A stretch of 64,000 nt of DNA from an uncultured Pelagibacteraceae bacterium (GTDB lineage Bacteria; Pseudomonadota; Alphaproteobacteria; Pelagibacterales; Pelagibacteraceae). The stretch lies in contig CACFTO010000003.1 of assembly GCA_902569245.1 (NCBI GenBank), positions 91,639 through 155,638 of the forward strand, in the 5' to 3' direction. Made by a program: the position numbers and the translations under genes. Within the stretch, counting starts at the first letter, position 1. Each line of letters starts with the position of its first letter. Of the stretch, positions 55,639-64,000 are shown piece by piece. The notes beneath the pieces were generated by a model. It ran no database searches, was not told where the DNA came from, and saw nothing but the letters and a program-made list of their open reading frames with translations.

Positions 55639-56751
55639 GATAATATTTGATGCTTCTTCAGACGATGAGCTAGGAGAAGTTAAAGTTTTAAGAGTTTTTT
55701 GTATTTCTTTTTTTTGTTTTGCTATTAAGTCTGGTTTTTTTAGAAAATAGTAAACACTTTTAAATATTTCATCAGCATTACATTCTGATTGTATTAGCTC
55801 TGGAATAACTTCTCTATTATTGATAATATTAATCATATTAACAAATTTTATATTAAGTAAAAATTTCGCTAAATAAAAATTAATAAAATTCATCTTATAA
55901 ATAATTATTGATGGAACATTCATTTTACATACTTCTAGCGAAACAGTTCCTGATTTTACTACAGCGAAAGTTGATTTTTTTAAAACTGCAGTTTTAATTT
56001 TATCATCATTAATAATTTCTAAATTTTGTATAGACTCATTTAAAGCAAAACTTGATATAAGCTCTTTATTTTTATCAGTTGCATGGAATATAAAATTATA
56101 ATTAGGATCCTTGATATTCATTTTTTTAATAAAATTAATTAGAATTGGCATATGGTATTTAATCTCTGAATTTCTACTACCAGGAAAAATTGATATAATA
56201 TTTTTTTTGTCTAAAAATTGATCTATTTGAATATTTTCATTAATTTTTTTATCTAACAAAGGGTGACCCACAAATGTACTAGTTAGTTTTTCTTTATCAA
56301 AATATTCTTTTTCAAACTTAAAAAGTAATAAGATATGGTCTAAAAATTCCTTCATTTTCTTAACTCTACCCTCTCTCCATGCCCAAACCTTAGGAGCAAT
56401 AAAATGAATTATTTTTATTTTTGGATTTTTTCCTTTTACTAGTTTTGCTACTCTTAGGGTAAAATCTGGACTATCAACACTAAATAAAATATCTGGGTTA
56501 AATTTCAAAACTTCAGTAACAGTATCTTTTATTTTACGTTTAATTTTAAAAAAGTTTAACAATATATCGGTAAAAGCTATATAAGTTATTTCATTTTGGT
56601 CATAGATTGACTTTATACCTAATTTTTCTAAGTTTGTTCCGCCAACGCTTAAGAATTCTAAATCAGCTTTTTTAATTTTTATTTGTGATATTACCTCTGA
56701 TGCTAGTTTGTCTCCTGAAGGTTCACCTGTAAGGACAAAAATTTTTTTCAT
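55621..56751 (-). CDS. lpxB: Lipid A disaccharide synthase
   Basis: A 376-residue GT-B enzyme: FVLTGEPSGDKLASEVI, FSVDSPDFTLRVAKLVK, HFIAPKVWAWREGRVKKMKEFLDHILLLFKFEKEYF, FVGHPLLDK and FPGSRNSEI are LpxB marks. Joins UDP-diacylglucosamine and lipid X. Overlaps lpxI by 4 bases. Last gene of the cdsA-to-lpxB series. Confidence 0.93.
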   Translation of the reverse strand: MKKIFVLTGEPSGDKLASEVISQIKIKKADLEFLSVGGTNLEKLGIKSIYDQNEITYIAFTDILLNFFKIKRKIKDTVTEVLKFNPDILFSVDSPDFTLRVAKLVKGKNPKIKIIHFIAPKVWAWREGRVKKMKEFLDHILLLFKFEKEYFDKEKLTSTFVGHPLLDKKINENIQIDQFLDKKNIISIFPGSRNSEIKYHMPILINFIKKMNIKDPNYNFIFHATDKNKELISSFALNESIQNLEIINDDKIKTAVLKKSTFAVVKSGTVSLEVCKMNVPSIIIYKMNFINFYLAKFLLNIKFVNMINIINNREVIPELIQSECNADEIFKSVYYFLKKPDLIAKQKKEIQKTLKTLTSPSSSSEEASNIILSYIS

Positions 56752-57539
56752 ATAGCAATAAGAAAGAGTTTTTTTTGATTGGCATATTTAATACAGATTT
56801 CTTTGTTTAATATAATATTTTGATTTGATTTAATAACAATCCCCTTTACACCAACTTTATAACAATCTTTAAATGTATCAATTCCTATTGTGGGTAAGTC
56901 TACCCTTAAATCTTGTTTTACTTTAGGAAGTTTTATTAAAATTGCTTTTTTTATTTTTGATTTAGGTATAGATTTTATCATTTCTTTTGTACCTTCTCTT
57001 GTTTCTCTAGAGATAACCTTATTGTCTCTTATAATTACAGCTTGTATATGATTGTACGAGTTTATTTTTTTTAATATTCTAATTCCTTTAACTATTTCTT
57101 TTTTTTCCTGTAAAGTAGGCTTAATTTTTGTGTAAATTCCTTTCTTTAAAGTTAATTCTGGGTTGAAGGAATTTAATTTGATTACTTTAATTTTATTTTC
57201 AGACAAAATTTTTATTAGAACTTTTAATATTGCTGCATCACCTTTTTTTGATGCTTTTACTATTCTTGGAATGTAAAACAGACCTCTTAAATCTAATTTG
57301 AGTTTTGATATTTTAGGTTTAATTATATTTCCAGCAAATATAACTTTATTACATTTTTTTGATTTAATAAGTTTTAGAATCTCACCAAATTTACCTATAT
57401 TAATAAAAAAACTATTCTTATTTTTTTTAAATTTGTTGTTTTTTGTTAGATCTATAATGAAATATTTTATTTTCTTTCTCTCTATTTTTTTAATAATTTC
57501 ATTTGGTAAATCCTTTTCTCCTAAAAAAAGTCCTATCAT
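56748..57539 (-). CDS. lpxI: UDP-2,3-diacylglucosamine pyrophosphatase LpxI
   Basis: A 263-residue LpxI (DUF1009) protein: KVIFAGNIIKPKISKLKLDLRG, KKGDAAILKVLIKILSENKIKVI, GIRILKKINSYNHIQAVIIRDNKVISRETREGTKEMI, PKVKQDLRVDLPTIGIDTF. Makes lipid X in organisms lacking LpxH. Its presence argues that the metallophosphoesterase at 20545-21363 is PlcP instead of LpxH. Confidence 0.92.
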   Translation of the reverse strand: MIGLFLGEKDLPNEIIKKIERKKIKYFIIDLTKNNKFKKNKNSFFINIGKFGEILKLIKSKKCNKVIFAGNIIKPKISKLKLDLRGLFYIPRIVKASKKGDAAILKVLIKILSENKIKVIKLNSFNPELTLKKGIYTKIKPTLQEKKEIVKGIRILKKINSYNHIQAVIIRDNKVISRETREGTKEMIKSIPKSKIKKAILIKLPKVKQDLRVDLPTIGIDTFKDCYKVGVKGIVIKSNQNIILNKEICIKYANQKKLFLIAI

Positions 57540-58321
57540 TATTTGTTAGGTGGAAGTGATATTGGTCTTTTTTTGTCTGAATTTATAAAATTAACTATTT
57601 TTTTTACAAATTCGTTGTTTTTAAGTTCGTCATTAAGTTTTTCTATGTTTTCTCTAAAACTTGGTGTTTTAAATATTATTTCATAAGCTAATTGTATTCT
57701 TTTTATATTTTCATTTGAAACCTTTGATCTTCTTAATCCAATAAGATTTAACCCCATTAAATTATTTCTATTACCCATTGATAATCCAAATGGAATTATA
57801 TCGCTCAAAACACCAGTCATTCCTCCTATCATCGCAGACTCACCAATTCTAGAGAATTGATGTATCGCACAACTCCCACCAACTATTGCGTTATTTTGAA
57901 TGGTAACATGCCCGCCAACTTGAACATTATTGGCCAAGACAATATTATTTGATATCAAACAATCGTGTGCAACATGACAATAAACCATAAATAAATTATT
58001 ATCACCGATTTTGGTAATTCCCCCACCTTGTTTTGTGCCAGGGTTTATATTTACATACTCTCTAAACTTATTGTTATCTCCAATAACTAAAGAATTTTTT
58101 TCACCTTTATATTTTAAATCTTGAGGTGGTGTTCCGATTGATGAAAAAGGATATATTTGGTTATTTTCTCCTATTTTTGTATTACCAATTATGTTTACAT
58201 GAGAATGTAAAACTGATTTAGTTCCAATTTCAACCTCAGGACCTATTATGCAATAAGGTCCTATCTCAACATTATCAGAAATTTTTGCTTTTACATCGAC
58301 TATTGCAGTTTTGTGGATCAC
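57539..58321 (-). CDS. lpxA: UDP-GlcNAc acyltransferase
   Basis: A 260-residue left-handed beta-helix with hexapeptide repeats (residues 1-190): IHKTAIVDVKAKISDNVEIGPYCIIG, YCHVAHDCLISNNIVLANNVQVGGHVTIQ holding the catalytic His, and the helical C-terminus. First step of lipid A synthesis. Overlaps lpxI by 1 base. Confidence 0.95.
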   Translation of the reverse strand: MIHKTAIVDVKAKISDNVEIGPYCIIGPEVEIGTKSVLHSHVNIIGNTKIGENNQIYPFSSIGTPPQDLKYKGEKNSLVIGDNNKFREYVNINPGTKQGGGITKIGDNNLFMVYCHVAHDCLISNNIVLANNVQVGGHVTIQNNAIVGGSCAIHQFSRIGESAMIGGMTGVLSDIIPFGLSMGNRNNLMGLNLIGLRRSKVSNENIKRIQLAYEIIFKTPSFRENIEKLNDELKNNEFVKKIVNFINSDKKRPISLPPNK

Positions 58322-58376
58322 AGTTAATAAATAACAAATTTATAATTTAATTCTTATCAACTATTACTACTAATTA

Positions 58377-58823
58377 TTACTTTCTATCAACAATTGTTGC
58401 AGACCATTGCGCATCTGCCATTTTTTTATCACCAACAAATGCTGTACCTTTATACTTCCATACTCTTCCGTGTGATCTAATAGCTTCAATATTAAGTTCT
58501 AGAACACAATCTGGTATTACTGGATTTCTGAATCTAGCTTTCTCAATTGTCATTAAAAAAACCAACTTATTGTTGTAGGTAGCCTTATCTAATCCATTTG
58601 CTGTTAAAGCAGCTGCAGCCTGGCCAAAAGCTTCAACAATTAAAACACCAGGCATTACAGGCTCACCTGGAAAATGTCCATTAACAAAAAAACTATCTTT
58701 TTTTACATTAACGATTGCAGTAGCTGAGAAAAGTTTTTTTATATTTCTTAATTCATCTATCAATAACATAGGTTCTCTATGGGGAAGAAGATTTTTAATT
58801 TGATCTTTATTTAAATTAGTCAT
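58377..58823 (-). CDS. fabZ: 3-hydroxyacyl-ACP dehydratase FabZ
   Basis: A 148-residue hot-dog enzyme: LLPHREPMLLIDEL, FFVNGHFPGEPVMPGVLIVEAFGQAAA with catalytic His and Glu, and KARFRNPVIPDC. Dehydrates hydroxyacyl-ACP, competing with LpxA/LpxD for the same acyl donors. Overlaps lpxD by 8 bases. Confidence 0.95.
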   Translation of the reverse strand: MTNLNKDQIKNLLPHREPMLLIDELRNIKKLFSATAIVNVKKDSFFVNGHFPGEPVMPGVLIVEAFGQAAAALTANGLDKATYNNKLVFLMTIEKARFRNPVIPDCVLELNIEAIRSHGRVWKYKGTAFVGDKKMADAQWSATIVDRK

Positions 58824-59796
58824 TTAATTTGTTTTCTTTTAGAAAGTTTCTAATGTTTTTTGCAGGATATCCCATTACTTTACTATTTGAAGAAATATTT
58901 TTAATTACACCACTACCACCTCCAATTTGCACATTATCTCCTATTGTTATGTGACCAGAAATTCCAGACTGACCTCCAATCATTACTCTATCACCAATTG
59001 TTGAGCTACCAGCAAATCCAACTTGCCCAGTTATAATACAATTTTTTCCTATTTTGACATTATGAGCAATATGAACTTGGTTATCTAGGAAGGTTCCATC
59101 ACCAATAATCGTATTTGTCAATGATCCTCTATCAATTGTGTTATTGCATCCAATCTCCACGTTATTGCCCACTATAACCATTCCTACATGAGGATATCTA
59201 ATATTTTTTAATTTTTCTGGGAAAAAACCAAATCCCTTTTTCCCTAAAATTGCTCCATCAAGTATGTTTGTATTTTTACCAATGATAGTATTTTTAATAA
59301 TCACGTTGCTTCCAATATTACAATTTTCACCAATTTTTACGTTTTTTTCAATTATTGTATTATGTCCTATAGAACATTTTTTACCAATTCTTACATTTTT
59401 TCCTAAAAGAACATTCTTACCAAATTTTATACCAGGATATTTTTTTTTATTTGGATCCCGCACACCTGAATCAAAATTATCACTAAGTGCTTCAGGGTAA
59501 AATAAGGCAGTAATCTTGGAAACAGATAACAATATATTTTGAACATATATCACATTTATTTTTTTTGGAATAAACAGTGCGAATTTTTTATTTGTAATAA
59601 GTAATTTACATTTTGTTTTTTTTAAAGAGTCTAAATATTTAATTGAATGAAAAAAAGTAATATCATTTATATTTGCAGAATCTAAATCTTTAATATCTTT
59701 AATGACATAATTTTTTTTTTGTTTGCTTAAATTTAAATTTGTAAGGATTTCATTAATCTTCACATTATTTTTTTTGATAAAAAAAGGATTTTGCAT
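58816..59796 (-). CDS. lpxD: UDP-3-O-acylglucosamine N-acyltransferase
   Basis: A 326-residue hexapeptide acyltransferase: an N-terminal uridine-binding domain (1-100) and a beta-helix (VLLGKNVRIGKKCSIGHNTIIEKNV and on) with CNNTIDRGSLTNTIIGDG and DNQVHIAHNVKIGKNC carrying the catalytic His. Third lipid A step. Follows skp after 1 base. Confidence 0.94.
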   Translation of the reverse strand: MQNPFFIKKNNVKINEILTNLNLSKQKKNYVIKDIKDLDSANINDITFFHSIKYLDSLKKTKCKLLITNKKFALFIPKKINVIYVQNILLSVSKITALFYPEALSDNFDSGVRDPNKKKYPGIKFGKNVLLGKNVRIGKKCSIGHNTIIEKNVKIGENCNIGSNVIIKNTIIGKNTNILDGAILGKKGFGFFPEKLKNIRYPHVGMVIVGNNVEIGCNNTIDRGSLTNTIIGDGTFLDNQVHIAHNVKIGKNCIITGQVGFAGSSTIGDRVMIGGQSGISGHITIGDNVQIGGGSGVIKNISSNSKVMGYPAKNIRNFLKENKLND

Positions 59797-59797
59797 C

Positions 59798-60307
59798 TTA
59801 AAATTTTAATTTGGTAATATTATCATTTAGTAATTTTATTATCTGATTGGTTATATCTAGATTTTTTCTACCAACAACAATGTTTTTTTTAGGTATAACT
59901 ATAGATATTGAATTTACCTCAACATATTTAGTTATTATTGGATTTAAAGCTGACAAAATTTCCTTGGTCTTATCAATTTTAATATTATTTAATTCTTCTA
60001 CAGCAACTTTTCTATCTGACCTATATTTTTGAACTTCTGAAGTTAAAATCTTTAATTTTTTTTGGAATTGATCTTTATCTAAAATATTTTGTTGCGCTAT
60101 TAAGGTTTTTTCTTTTTTAATAAGTTCACTTTCAATTTGCTCATATTTCGAAGAATTTTGATTTTTAATTGACTCAATATAATTATTTAGATTTTTTCCT
60201 ACTTCAGACGAATTTAAAATAAAATTAATATCAATATAAACTATCTTGGCCTTAGAACTAAATGTGAATATATTTAATAAAATTAATATTAAAATTATTT
60301 TTTTCAT
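59798..60307 (-). CDS. skp: Skp/OmpH-type periplasmic chaperone
   Basis: A 169-residue protein with a signal peptide (about 1-19) and a long Lys/Glu-rich coiled coil (about 35-125), with IVYIDINFILNSSEVGKNL at the mature start and ISIVIPKKNIVVG near the end. It escorts outer membrane proteins to BamA, encoded 2 bases upstream. Confidence 0.85.
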   Translation of the reverse strand: MKKIILILILLNIFTFSSKAKIVYIDINFILNSSEVGKNLNNYIESIKNQNSSKYEQIESELIKKEKTLIAQQNILDKDQFQKKLKILTSEVQKYRSDRKVAVEELNNIKIDKTKEILSALNPIITKYVEVNSISIVIPKKNIVVGRKNLDITNQIIKLLNDNITKLKF

Positions 60308-60309
60308 TT

Positions 60310-62565
60310 TTAAAATGAAGTTCCAATTCTAAATCTGAAAGATTCTTTTTTATCAGAAGGTTCACTAGAAAGTGGAATGGCATAAGAAAATGATAAAGGT
60401 CCAATAACTGTAAACCAATTAACTGATACACCTGTAGCAGAACGAATTTTACTTGATTCTAGAGAGCTATCATAATCAACTTCTCTTAATGTAGCTGCAT
60501 CAAAAAAAAGACTAATATCTATATTTTCGTAACCACTTAAAACATTAGGTAAAGTAGAATTGAAATTTACAGCAGATCCAAAATTTCCACCGACATATTC
60601 GTCCCCATCTTTAGGTCCAAATTTTCCAGACTCAAATCCTCTGAGTTTGCTACTCGGTATATATACCCTTCGGGATACTCTAACATCATCATCTATTGAA
60701 TTGACAGATTTAAAAAACCACCTTCCTGATAAAATTAAATTATCAGATACAGAATAGTATTTTGAAAAATTTATAGTATTACTTATCGAAAGATCGTCAG
60801 AGTATATAGGCAGTACTTGTTTAAAATTTAATTTGAAGCCATCTGTTGGTTGAAAATTTTGATCAAGCTTATTTAATGTTAAACCATAGGATAATAAATT
60901 TTCTAAATAGTCACCTTCTTGTTTCTTTTTGTGTTCAGAGGCTGTTGATGAGGTTTCTAATTTTTCATAATAAGCCGAAATGTCAAGATTAACAAAGAAA
61001 TCTGAATATTGCTCAAACCCTGTTCCTACCCCAAAACCTGTTCTAGAGGTTTTAAATCCTCCTGTAGAAAGAAAGTCAGAGCTGGTGCTTTCTATAATCG
61101 TATTTAATGATCTATCTGTATTTTTAAAATTTGGATTCTCAACTTGAAATTTTCCTTTTATTTGATCCTCAGAAACAAGTATATTTGTTTTTAGTTTTAT
61201 ACCTTTTCCAAGATAATTTTTTTCTTGGATTCCAGCAGAAATTGTTGCTCCAGATGTTCCTGTTCCAGCACCTGCAAATATTTCACCTGTTGGTGATTCT
61301 TCAACACTAATATCAATAATTTTCATTTGGTTATCTTTGTTAGAGGTTTTTATATCTGAAGATACAGATTTAAAAATACCTCTTGATTTGATATTATTAA
61401 TTGACTTTTGAAATAAAATTTCATTAAAAGGGTCTCCTTCGTCAACTATAAGAGAATTTCTTATTACTTTTTCCTCAGTAATAAAATTACCAAAAATGTT
61501 TATTTGTTCTACGTATGATTTTTCAAGATTATTAAATTTAAAAATAATATCAATTTTATTCTGGTCTATTACTAAGAGATCGTATTTAGTATTCAAAAAA
61601 ACAAATTCTTTTTGCAAAGCCAACTTATCAATATCATCTATTAAACTATTTAACTTTTTTAAAGAATATTTTACATTTTTTAAATTTAAAAATTTTTTAT
61701 TAATTTGTATTAGGTTTTCTTTGCTAAAATTTTCATTATCTTCTAATCTAAGATTATTAAAATAATATTTTTGACCAGCATCAATATTAAAATTCAACTC
61801 AAAAAACTCATTATTAATATTTTTAGCATACGAGGATTTAATTTTTACATTATAATATCCTTTATTTTGAAAATATTTTTTAAGCAACTTTTCATCCTTT
61901 TTTATTTTACTTTCATCTAAATATTTATCTGAGGTAATAAATTTCCAAAACTTTCCTTCTTCAGATTTAATGATATTTCTAAGTTTTGAGTCTCTAAAGA
62001 TTTTATTTCCCTGAAAATTTATTTTTTTAATGATTGCTCTATTACCTAAATTAAAGTCATAAAGTAGATCAACAGAATTATTTTGATTATCAATGACTTT
62101 AACTTCAACGTCTGCAAAGTAAAATCCACTATTTCTGATAACATTCAATAAGAGATTTTTTTGTATTTTTATATTTTGCTGAAGAAAAGGATATTTTTCA
62201 CTTTTTTTTGTGATTTCAGATAATTTATCTAGTATAGATTTGTTTTTAATTCCACTCAATTTGATTGATTGTATAATTGGATTTTCCTTGATATCGATCT
62301 GAATAATATCTTCAATAATAGTAATTTTTATATCTTTAAAATAATTTGTCTTATAAAGATTTTTTACTGCATTATTAAGATCCTGTAGCTCTATTTCATT
62401 TTTTATATTTAAACCTGAAAACATTGTAATTGTTTCCAGGGTTAGTCGTTCATTCCCTGATACATTAATTTCAGTGTATATTTTAGCGTAAGCTTTATTA
62501 AAAAATATTAGTAGATAAATAATTACAAAATAAATTATATGCTTACTTTTAAATTTGTTTTTCAT
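60310..62565 (-). CDS. bamA: Outer membrane assembly factor BamA
   Basis: A 751-residue protein: signal region (1-27), about five POTRA domains (28-410), then a C-terminal beta-barrel (from about 425, with EIFAGAGTGTSG, and GGNFGSAVNFNSTLP, RSATGVSVNWFTVIGPLSFSYAIPL, ending FRFRIGTSF with the terminal Phe). It inserts barrel proteins into the outer membrane. Overlaps dxr by 17 bases; rseP, often between them in relatives, is absent here. Confidence 0.95.
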   Translation of the reverse strand: MKNKFKSKHIIYFVIIYLLIFFNKAYAKIYTEINVSGNERLTLETITMFSGLNIKNEIELQDLNNAVKNLYKTNYFKDIKITIIEDIIQIDIKENPIIQSIKLSGIKNKSILDKLSEITKKSEKYPFLQQNIKIQKNLLLNVIRNSGFYFADVEVKVIDNQNNSVDLLYDFNLGNRAIIKKINFQGNKIFRDSKLRNIIKSEEGKFWKFITSDKYLDESKIKKDEKLLKKYFQNKGYYNVKIKSSYAKNINNEFFELNFNIDAGQKYYFNNLRLEDNENFSKENLIQINKKFLNLKNVKYSLKKLNSLIDDIDKLALQKEFVFLNTKYDLLVIDQNKIDIIFKFNNLEKSYVEQINIFGNFITEEKVIRNSLIVDEGDPFNEILFQKSINNIKSRGIFKSVSSDIKTSNKDNQMKIIDISVEESPTGEIFAGAGTGTSGATISAGIQEKNYLGKGIKLKTNILVSEDQIKGKFQVENPNFKNTDRSLNTIIESTSSDFLSTGGFKTSRTGFGVGTGFEQYSDFFVNLDISAYYEKLETSSTASEHKKKQEGDYLENLLSYGLTLNKLDQNFQPTDGFKLNFKQVLPIYSDDLSISNTINFSKYYSVSDNLILSGRWFFKSVNSIDDDVRVSRRVYIPSSKLRGFESGKFGPKDGDEYVGGNFGSAVNFNSTLPNVLSGYENIDISLFFDAATLREVDYDSSLESSKIRSATGVSVNWFTVIGPLSFSYAIPLSSEPSDKKESFRFRIGTSF

Positions 62566-63727
62566 TATGTTTTAAATATTTTTCAACATATTGATTAGTT
62601 ATTTCTACCATAGATTTAATATCATCAATATTTTTTGGTTTTAAGTCGTAAAATTGAGATAAATTGGGGTTTTTTAGGAGTAATAGCAAGTATTTGTGCA
62701 CAGAAAAATAAGAAATTTTATTTTCTAAATATTTTTTAACTAGCAGATCATTAATTGAAACTAAAATAACCTCAAAGTATGAATTTTTAAATTGATTATT
62801 TAGTATTTTTAAAAGAGGAAAGTTATTAATTGATGGTTTTACAAAGTTATATCCATTTAATTTACTAAAATTAAAATTATGTTTATGAAAATAATCATAA
62901 TTGTTTGAGTAAATTGCATTAGTAATTGGAATCTCCATAGTTGTATTATGAGTCAATAATTTTGTTAATCCATTCTTAAAATGTACAATTGCATGCACAT
63001 AAGATTTTGGATGAATTAAAATTTCGAATTTATTTATATTCAGATTAAAAATTTTACTAGCTTCTATAACCTCGAAAATCTTATTCATCATAGTGGCTGA
63101 ATCAATAGAAATTTTCTTTCCCATTTTCCAATTTGGATGTTTCAAAGCAGAAATAGGCTTTACATTTTTTATATTTTTAAGTTTTCTATTTAAGAAAGGT
63201 CCTCCAGAAGCTGTAAGATATATTTTTTTAATTAAATTATAATTTTCATATTTTAATAGAGTCCATATAGAAAAATGCTCAGAGTCTAGGGGTATAAAAT
63301 TTGTTTTATTTTTTTTGCACTCTCGTTCCAAAAATCTCCAACCACAGATTATGGATTCTTTATTTGCTGTTGCAAAATTTTTGGTGTATTTAATTATATT
63401 TAACGAAGGTTCTAATCCATCGATGCCAGAAATTGCATTTATAGTTAAGAAATTTTTTTTTTTTGTATTTTTGAAGGCATCTTTAATTGAAGAATAAACT
63501 TTTATTTTTTTTTTTTTAAACTTTTCAAGATTTTTTTTTGATATATTTTTGTCAAATATAACTATTTTATTTACATTATATTCTATTGCTTGCTTGTAAA
63601 TTTTATTAACATTTTTGTTGGTGGTTAACAATTTGATTTTAAAATTACCTTTATCTTTATTTATGATTTTTAAAGTTGTTTTACCAACTGATCCCGTTGA
63701 TCCTAATAAATTAATATTTTTTATCAT
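62549..63727 (-). CDS. dxr: 1-deoxy-D-xylulose 5-phosphate reductoisomerase
   Basis: A 392-residue enzyme: NINLLGSTGSVGKTTLKII, NKESIICGW, FIPLDSEHFSIW, LTASGGPFLNRKL, HPNWKMGKKISIDSATMMNKIFEVIEA and HPKSYVHAIVHFKNG are the NADPH, metal and substrate motifs. Commits carbon to the non-mevalonate pathway served by IspDF. Confidence 0.95.
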   Translation of the reverse strand: MIKNINLLGSTGSVGKTTLKIINKDKGNFKIKLLTTNKNVNKIYKQAIEYNVNKIVIFDKNISKKNLEKFKKKKIKVYSSIKDAFKNTKKKNFLTINAISGIDGLEPSLNIIKYTKNFATANKESIICGWRFLERECKKNKTNFIPLDSEHFSIWTLLKYENYNLIKKIYLTASGGPFLNRKLKNIKNVKPISALKHPNWKMGKKISIDSATMMNKIFEVIEASKIFNLNINKFEILIHPKSYVHAIVHFKNGLTKLLTHNTTMEIPITNAIYSNNYDYFHKHNFNFSKLNGYNFVKPSINNFPLLKILNNQFKNSYFEVILVSINDLLVKKYLENKISYFSVHKYLLLLLKNPNLSQFYDLKPKNIDDIKSMVEITNQYVEKYLKHNEKQI

Positions 63728-63728
63728 T

Positions 63729-64000
63729 TTATAAAGAGATTAAATAAGTTCCTAGAGGAAGACCTAAAAGAATTCCATCTATTCTATCGAGTATTCCTCC
63801 ATGACCAGGTAAAATATTACCAGTATCTTTTATTTTAGCTTTTCTTTTAAAAAAAGAAATAAGTAAATCACCTAATTGCGAAACTATAGAAACAGAAATT
63901 ATTACAATTAATACATGTGTATTGAAGTTTAAATAATTGTTCAAATTATTATAAAAAAGGTAACAAATAATTAAAGGTAATACAAATGAACCAACAACAC
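63729..64000 (-). CDS. cdsA: CDP-diglyceride synthetase, C-terminal part (cut by window edge)
   Basis: About 90 C-terminal residues are present; the frame stays open to the window end, so the start lies beyond. The CDP-alcohol signature ISFFKRKAKIKDTGNILPGHGG, followed by ILDRIDGILLGLPL, is diagnostic of CdsA. It makes CDP-diacylglycerol from phosphatidic acid. It is 1 base from dxr. Confidence 0.92.
   Translation of the reverse strand, partial: VVGSFVLPLIICYLFYNNLNNYLNFNTHVLIVIISVSIVSQLGDLLISFFKRKAKIKDTGNILPGHGGILDRIDGILLGLPLGTYLISL

Noticed and set aside
1..64000. CRISPR arrays, insertion sequences, prophage or integrative elements
   Set aside because: No regularly spaced repeats, transposase or integrase motifs were seen; the three tRNA genes show no flanking duplicated ends or integrase gene.

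Overview
The window looks like a chromosome segment from a SAR11-type (Pelagibacterales) marine alphaproteobacterium. The DNA is very AT-rich, proteins are Lys/Asn/Ile-rich, genes are packed with overlaps or gaps of a few bases, no gap exceeds about 170 bases, and no insertion sequence, prophage or CRISPR was seen. Gene content and order also fit: an alphaproteobacterial Aap amino-acid transporter, NtrYX without NtrBC, fused IspDF, and a PlcP-Agt lipid-remodelling pair beside a Pst phosphate operon. Assignments come from reading motifs and recalled family knowledge, not from database searches.

Bases 1-7.3 kb hold a ugp-type ABC importer (SBP, UgpA, two tandem UgpE-like permeases and the first codons of UgpC), a GlpD-like dehydrogenase that lacks its C-terminal domain, a phosphonoacetaldehyde hydrolase (PhnX), a small exported TPR protein and a Nudix hydrolase. 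A triple PhoB-box-like repeat lies between phnX and the TPR gene.

Bases 7.4-22.7 kb are a phosphate super-locus: ppx, ppk, sixA, phoB, phoU, pstB, pstA, pstC, pstS, an unknown exported protein, phoR, the agt-plcP lipid-remodelling pair, a diacylglycerol-kinase-family gene and a small Lys-rich protein. A double PhoB-box-like repeat precedes pstS. Phosphate import, polyphosphate storage and use, membrane phospholipid replacement and their two-component control are therefore adjacent.

Bases 22.8-33.7 kb carry manC, ilvD, valS, tRNA-Cys, tRNA-Asn, an XRE-family regulator, the aapJQMP importer and tRNA-Arg.

Bases 33.7-64 kb are a compressed version of a conserved alphaproteobacterial core string: trkH-trkA-ntrX-ntrY, ispDF-pgpA-cinA/pncC-ratA-lipA, ftsB-eno-kdsA-pyrG-secG-tpiA, ppiD-trpEGDC-lexA-gltX, and lpxB-lpxI-lpxA-fabZ-lpxD-skp-bamA-dxr-cdsA. 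It keeps the ancestral order, but several genes usually found inside the string in larger relatives are absent.

The observations most worth following are the triple Pho box shared by phnX and the TPR gene, the ugp/truncated glpD/phnX grouping with duplicated ugpE, hairpins at the SBP-permease junction of all three ABC importers, and two unrecognised genes inside the phosphate locus (17608-18240 and 22426-22635).
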